From Leuctra nigra (taxonomy: Eukaryota; Arthropoda; Insecta; Plecoptera; Leuctridae), in assembly GCA_934045905.1 (NCBI GenBank), contig OW203768.1, positions 34,749,060-34,813,059 on the forward strand: a stretch of 64,000 nucleotides of DNA, in the 5' to 3' direction. The notes below the pieces were generated by a model. The model was not told the DNA's origin, made no database searches, and was given only the letters and a program-made list of their open reading frames with translations. Position numbers and translations under genes: made by a program. Positions 60,801 to 64,000 of this stretch are shown here, in pieces. Numbering within the stretch: the first letter of the stretch is position 1; each line of letters starts with the position of its first letter.

Positions 60801-62576
60801 CTGAAAACAATTAAAACAGATCATATTAAGTAATATTTGTGGGTTTTCATGCTCTACTTCATCGATTGACGAATTTTGAATTTTTAAAAATAAATAAAAA
60901 ATTACACCTAAAAACGCCCCAAAGCTACCCCAACCAACCGCAAAAGTTAAAACTAGTTAAATTTTACTGAAGTTATAATGCTCAATCAAAAAAATTATAT
61001 GTTTCGATACTCCGCCTGGTGGGGGGAGATTTTGCCCACTTGCCCCGTTTTGTGGGAACATCAACTTCTTAGTTCAAGGTCACACAGAAAATAATGTGAA
61101 ATAAAATTTGTAGGCATTTATTGTAGAAGTAAATTCCTGCAAAGAGTGTTGAAAAATATTTATTCGTTCGTGAGTTATTTCGTTTCCAAAATTTCCCAAA
61201 ATTTGGTTACTTTTGCTGTTCAAGGTCACACAAAAAAATTCACCCTACATTTTTTTGAGATTTTTTTATTGTTGATTTAGAATTTGAAATCCGATTTTAA
61301 ATCAGGTGCTTGCATCAAAAGATATTCGGGTTGGAAGATTGTATAATTTTGACTTTTCGGGTCCCACCTGACCGCACCCACCAGGTGCCAAAGTGCAGAC
61401 AAGTGAAATTCTACTTCAAATTTAACGATCTTTCAAAAAAGTATTGTCTCCATGCGTCCGCAGAGGGGGGGAGCTCCGGCCACCTGGGCGATGGACTATA
61501 AGTAGGTAAGTGTTAATGTATTTAAGAGAGTATTGAAAGACCGGCCCTAAAACCAAAACAGAATATAAATGTTGGTTATAAAAATTGTACCAGCGATGCT
61601 AGACTGAGCAGCAGACTCATCTTCAAGTTGAGAAATGCCGACTGCGGCAACGTCTGTGCGGCCAGCTGTGTGGCCAGCATGGCCGGCAGCTGCCAGGGTG
61701 AAGATGTGCACAGCTGGCTGCGCAGCCGTCGCACCGACACGGGCACGAGGTTGGGGACGCATCCGGCTGCAGGCGTGGTCACGCTGCGCACGACGTTCCA
61801 GGCCACATGACAGCCGTTGACTTCACGACTGCAGCTCACGGTGTAGCTCACGCCTAGTTCAAGGTCGCCTGACAAGTCATCTGGGGGAATATTCATTCCA
61901 TCGTGTTTTGTAATTTTCACCTTTCGGCTTGCATCTATCATACAGTCATATACTTACCTACTGTGAGTTTTCATTTCAAAATTAATTTAAGCCACAAAAT
62001 TATTCAGGATTTGATTTTATGAGAACTTATTGGAGAAAAGATTTTGTAAAATATTAGATCACGTTGCTCTGAATATCATATTTTTGTAAAATGTAAAATA
62101 TATTGGTCTTGATCATCTCGGAAATTTTAGCTTGATCAGACATACAATCAATCGGGTGATTTTTAAAAATGTGTACAGGTTTATATTAATGATATTATCG
62201 TGTGAATTTCAGATCAATAGGTTGATCGGTGTGACCTAGGTGGTCCGGTGACTAAAAAGACACTAATCAGAGAGTCCATAAGAGTACCATCGTAATAACT
62301 CTTAGTTTCGTAATAGGTAATTTCAATATCTGGTAGTTGGCACCTCTGAACATAATCTGCTCTCCTTGGAACCGGTCGAAGGATGTCATCAGAAGAGCCT
62401 TCTCGTCCACGAGGATGCCTCGCACCTCGTCGGCCATTATCCGCGCTGCGGTGACTTCCTTCATGTCCGCGTCACATGACTTGCACGTGAGGTGGCTGCC
62501 GAGAGCGCTGGCCGACACGCGTTCTCCACGTGACCCCGCGCACTGTTCCACCGGGCAGCAGTAGCACACACTGCGA
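51744..62576 (-). CDS. MCMDC2: MCM domain-containing protein 2 (MCMDC2), 5' partial
   Basis: MCMDC2 is an MCM-like protein needed for meiotic recombination in mammals; the related mei-217/mei-218 proteins act in a meiotic MCM complex in flies. Eight exons join in phase: 62576-62344, 61934-61591, 57442-57184, 56507-56375, 56298-56163, 52956-52829, 52365-52203 and 51839-51744. They give about 496 residues; the human protein has about 680, so N-terminal exons lie right of the window. Diagnostic matches are SPWQLPAMLATQLAAQTLPQ, LAPRSVAS, GVCYAGDW, YFVASRRTRPD, LTEAHARLRLSIVADYDDAL and the end DPLLFNSEE. The P-loop is replaced by AVGEDSLTSHLL, so ATP hydrolysis is unlikely here, as in vertebrate MCMDC2. 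A split zinc-binding cysteine set (CYCCPVEQC, CKSC) is kept. The introns hold Harbinger-like, hAT and Penelope debris. Confidence 0.92.
51840..52202. other. MCMDC2 last intron
   Basis: No feature recognised. Confidence 0.4.
52203..52365 (-). CDS. MCMDC2: MCMDC2 exon, MCM lid region
   Basis: Encodes TALTEAHARLRLSIVADYDD, ALAALYLYEDTFSSLFG and a Cys/Pro-rich tail. The acceptor is TCTATCAG and the donor ATG/GTATGA. Confidence 0.93.
52366..52828. other. MCMDC2 intron
   Basis: AT-rich; nothing recognised. Confidence 0.4.
52829..52956 (-). CDS. MCMDC2: MCMDC2 exon, MCM lid region
   Basis: Encodes YLRAVIGWQVALSEDATQLI and RNYFVASRRTRPDCLPVGAI. The acceptor is TTGGCAG. The donor AT/GTGAGT is phase 2 and joins the next exon to form NTITALTEAHARL. 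Confidence 0.93.
53237..54808. mobile_element. Nested inverted-repeat element
   Basis: The ends CAGGGCTCCCAGTGA and TCACTGGGAGGCCTG have TATAAG on both sides (53231-53236, 54809-54814). Inside, TCGTCGCCTCATAATGTATT at about 54016 is inverted near 54700-54723, and TGTTCTATGTCCA-type motifs recur. Possibly hAT-derived; the duplication is 6 bp rather than 8. Confidence 0.65.
54840..55522 (-). mobile_element. Non-autonomous hAT element, copy 2
   Basis: Same family as 23098-23805 in opposite orientation, with the 8-bp duplication TTCATACA (54832-54839, 55523-55530). The BED remnant (about 55020-55215) lacks its start codon. Confidence 0.95.
56163..56298 (-). CDS. MCMDC2: MCMDC2 exon
   Basis: Encodes VFGLPCLTEAGKEDDEVTRF, ILEAAINGGTTDCETTII and PEKDLKE. 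The acceptor is ATTTCAG and the donor GAG/GTCTGT. The interval 55879-56162 is plain intron. Confidence 0.9.
56375..56507 (-). CDS. MCMDC2: MCMDC2 exon, degenerate AAA region
   Basis: Encodes ALERGSVSSESANVPLRSAV, WSYWPADVRKEMTPTNHKN and IRTTI. The human protein has a similar block (LESRSITV...CSFWSFVDVD). The acceptor is GATTTAG and the donor AG/GTATAA. Confidence 0.85.
56508..57183. other. MCMDC2 intron
   Basis: No repeat with defined ends and no coding signal seen. Confidence 0.4.
57184..57442 (-). CDS. MCMDC2: MCMDC2 exon, degenerate Walker A
   Basis: Encodes DSERPVHLLAVGEDSLTSHL, SSRLAPRSVAS, DEEGTSWWDAGALQLATTGV and CYAGDW. The GxxGxGK(S/T) P-loop is absent. The acceptor is CTCCTCAG and the donor GATG/GTAACA. 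Confidence 0.93.
57443..59031. repeat. MCMDC2 intron with several small repeats
   Basis: 57530-57720 carries a SINE/LINE-tail-like block (CACCGTCCTTCGGATTGGAC, GTTAAGCCGTTGGCCTCC, GGCTACATGCCGG). GTTCCTAAGGCAGACACACT near 57979 is inverted near 58243-58264, giving a MITE of about 290 bp. CACACTATCAAG near 58677 is inverted near 58797, giving a MITE of about 140 bp. No gene. Confidence 0.5.
59492..60246 (+). mobile_element. Penelope-like element fragment between inverted repeats
   Basis: Arms 59492-59711 and 60027-60246 are inverted copies (ATGTATGTGGTTCCGGTGCG and complement). Between them 59712-59964 encodes SVEYRSLRVIREAIEIERRP, HNMNQRDDSIRLPHAWKPVM, closely resembling the C-terminal end that follows the GIY-YIG region of Penelope-like proteins. 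The reverse transcriptase is missing. Each arm holds a CTGAGGA and GAAAC pair resembling the hammerhead cores known from Penelope terminal repeats. Confidence 0.7.
60139..60176 (+). ncRNA. Hammerhead-ribozyme-like motif
   Basis: CTGAGGA (60140-60146), a stem GAGG/CCTC (60148-60151, 60162-60165), GAAA (60166-60169), then CGTC. This follows the order CUGANGA, helix II, GAAA, cleavage triplet GUC, with one extra base before helix II. The inverted arm has the same core on the - strand (59563-59600) but with GUG in place of GUC. Helices I and III were not confirmed. Confidence 0.45.
61591..61934 (-). CDS. MCMDC2: MCMDC2 exon, MCM N-terminal OB region
   Basis: Encodes DASRKVKITKHDGMNIPPDD, LELGVSYTVSCSREVNGCHV, then SSPWQLPAMLATQLAAQTLP and KMSLLLSLASL. 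The acceptor chosen (ATGATAG before ATGCAAGCC) is the one that keeps phase with the previous exon. The donor is CTG/GTACAA. Confidence 0.88.
61935..62343. other. MCMDC2 intron
   Basis: No feature recognised. Confidence 0.4.
62344..62576 (-). CDS. MCMDC2: MCMDC2 exon, zinc-binding region
   Basis: Encodes RSVCYCCPVEQCAGSRGERV, SALGSHLTCKSC, RIMADEVRGILVDEKALL and FQGEQIMFR. The acceptor CTTCCTCCACAG has a strong pyrimidine tract. The donor AGAG/GTGCCA is weak but phase-compatible. The preceding exons are outside the window. Confidence 0.85.
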
Positions 62577-62947
62577 CTGTGGAGGAAGCAGAGGGGATAG
62601 CTCGTGACGTCTTGCCCGTTTCCTTTCGGAGGAAACCGGATGCTTTGGCGTGTACATTAAAACATTTTTTTTATTTTACCTTTAAAAATCATCAGGATTG
62701 AAAAATCGAGTACTTGCGAACAATTCAAATTGCTGATACATCCAGAAACTAGATGTGGTTATTGTTTTGTCCTGAAATCCTCCTACAATTATAATATATA
62801 TTTTAAAATTGTGTTTCACATCTTAAGGATGAACAGAGAGGAACTCAAATGTTTGGCTTTATTTACTTGAGTGGGCTGGGCTTGAATCTCTTCATGCAGT
62901 CCATATAAAAATGAATGTGAAGATAAATAAATATATCGCAACCCTGC
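62577..62947. other. MCMDC2 intron between the exon and a LINE fragment
   Basis: No feature recognised. Confidence 0.4.
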
Positions 62948-64000
62948 TTCCAACTATTGTCGGGTCAGGGGGTGGGATGATCCCACCAATGTTCTAGGGC
63001 ACTTGTGATCTCAGAGCCGACTTGCCAAGTCCGACACTCCACACTTCTTCAATCTCTTCTTCCACTTCTTCAGGCTCCTCTCTTTCCACCAGTTCCCTCC
63101 ATCTAACTCTGTCTTCCCAAAACTTCTTTGTTGTAATTACTCCCCAACACTCTCCTCTTTCTTCTGCGGCTGCCTCTATTCCGTTCATTCATTTAGTTCT
63201 AGGTCTTCCTGCCTTTCTTCTGCCACCCATGGCTGCACGCTCTGCCTCTCTATATGGTATCCTCTCTTCTCTCATCCTCTTCATATGTCCGTACTAACTT
63301 AGCCTCTCTTTTCCAAGTTCAAATCTAAGAGACTCCACTTCTAGGTCCTTTCTAATCTTTGAACTCCTCACCTTGTCCATCTTCGTCACTCCTGCCACAC
63401 TTCTCAGGAACTTCATTTCCGCAGCCTGCATTTTCATTTCTTCCTTCCCTCCCATTGGCCAAGTTACTACTGCTGCATATGTTAAGATTGGTACATAGTA
63501 GGTTTTGTACAGCAATATCTTACACCTCTGGGGCACATCTTCATTCCACAGTAGCTTCCTTACACTCTAGTCAAACACTTCTGCTGCTCTCACCCTCCTC
63601 TCGATCTCCTTGTCCACCTTTCCATCCTTTGCCAATACACTGCCTAGATATTTAAACTCGTCTTTTTCTGTCAGTTCCTCTCCTCGCATCTGCATCCGGC
63701 ACCGTGTCTTCTGTTGCCTTTCCATAACCATGGTTTCGCTTTTTTCTCTACTGATTTCTAGTACATATTTTGCTGTCACTTCTTCCCACCTGTTGAGTTT
63801 TTCTTGCAACTCTTCCTCGGTCTCTGCCCACACAAGAACATCGTCTGCATATATGAGTGTGCGGGTGTCCTCTTGGTAATCCGGCTCGACCTCTCTTGCA
63901 ACTCTTCCTCGGTCTCTGCCCACACAAGAACATCGTCTGCATATATGAGTGTGCGGGTGTCCTCTTGGTAATCCGGCTCGACCTCTCTCAGCATCTCATC
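62948..64000 (-). pseudogene. Degraded LINE ORF2 fragment running off the window
   Basis: On the - strand, pieces in different frames encode TLIYADDVLVWAETEEELQE, ISREKSETMVM, then the thumb region (CKILLYKTYYVPILTYAAVV, MKFLRSVAGVTKMDKVRSSK). Frameshifts and stops break it. Near 63808-63985 a segment of about 85 bp containing the YADD codons is duplicated in tandem. The subfamily is different again from the other three copies. Confidence 0.85.

Larger units (their letters stand above)
59032..61500. mobile_element. Outer inverted-repeat element hosting the Penelope fragment
   Basis: GTCCATCGCC near 59026 and GGCGATGGAC near 61488 are inverted, with TA beside each. GGGAGCTCCCCC lies just inside both ends. 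The block with CACTTGTCTGCACT occurs near 59130, 60510 and inverted near 61395. A C-run of about 20 is at 59055-59075. No transposase was found. Confidence 0.5.

Overview
The window is nuclear DNA of an arthropod, most likely an insect, but the species cannot be named from the sequence. The reasons are two conserved protein-coding genes split by GT-AG introns, GC-rich exons set in AT-rich introns, an arthropod-type TCAGT initiator in a retrotransposon promoter, and very dense transposon debris (hAT, Harbinger-like and pogo-like MITEs, LINEs, an LTR element, a Penelope remnant).

Two host genes converge tail to tail. On the + strand, 14 exons from 2203 to 51024 encode the C-terminal ~940 residues of the spliceosomal DEAH-box helicase Prp16 (DHX38). 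Every exon phase is consistent and all helicase motifs are present; the N-terminal exons lie left of the window. On the - strand, eight exons from 62576 down to 51744 encode most of MCMDC2, the catalytically degenerate MCM-like protein tied to meiotic recombination; its N-terminal exons lie to the right. The two stop codons are 720 bp apart and the candidate poly(A) signals imply overlapping 3' UTRs.

Almost everything else is intronic mobile DNA. 1-3.6 kb: a foldback element and the first three Prp16 exons. 4-6.2 kb: a repeat carrying ETS/CRE-like motifs. 6.6-18.5 kb: a three-level nest of pogo-like MITE, then a pol-less LTR retrotransposon with a GGGAAAC -1 slippery site, then a LINE with two long ORFs inside the 5' LTR. 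19-31 kb: hAT MITEs with 8-bp target duplications, 5'-truncated LINEs, a tRNA-like cassette and a Harbinger-like MITE. 31.5-32.2 kb: tandem defective copies of the Prp16 exon that encodes helicase motif VI. 33-40 kb: a 7-kb foldback satellite of 306-bp units, 19 forward and 4 inverted, each carrying a complete tRNA-like Pol III cassette. 40-47.5 kb: more hAT MITEs, a second ETS/CRE-motif element, a heptamer minisatellite and a pogo-like MITE. 53-64 kb (MCMDC2 introns): a Harbinger-like element with nested insertions, a Penelope fragment between inverted repeats, and a LINE fragment at the right edge.

The most unusual signals are the tRNA-like foldback satellite, the tandem motif-VI exon copies, the gag-plus-frameshift LTR element, and the ETS/CRE motif array.
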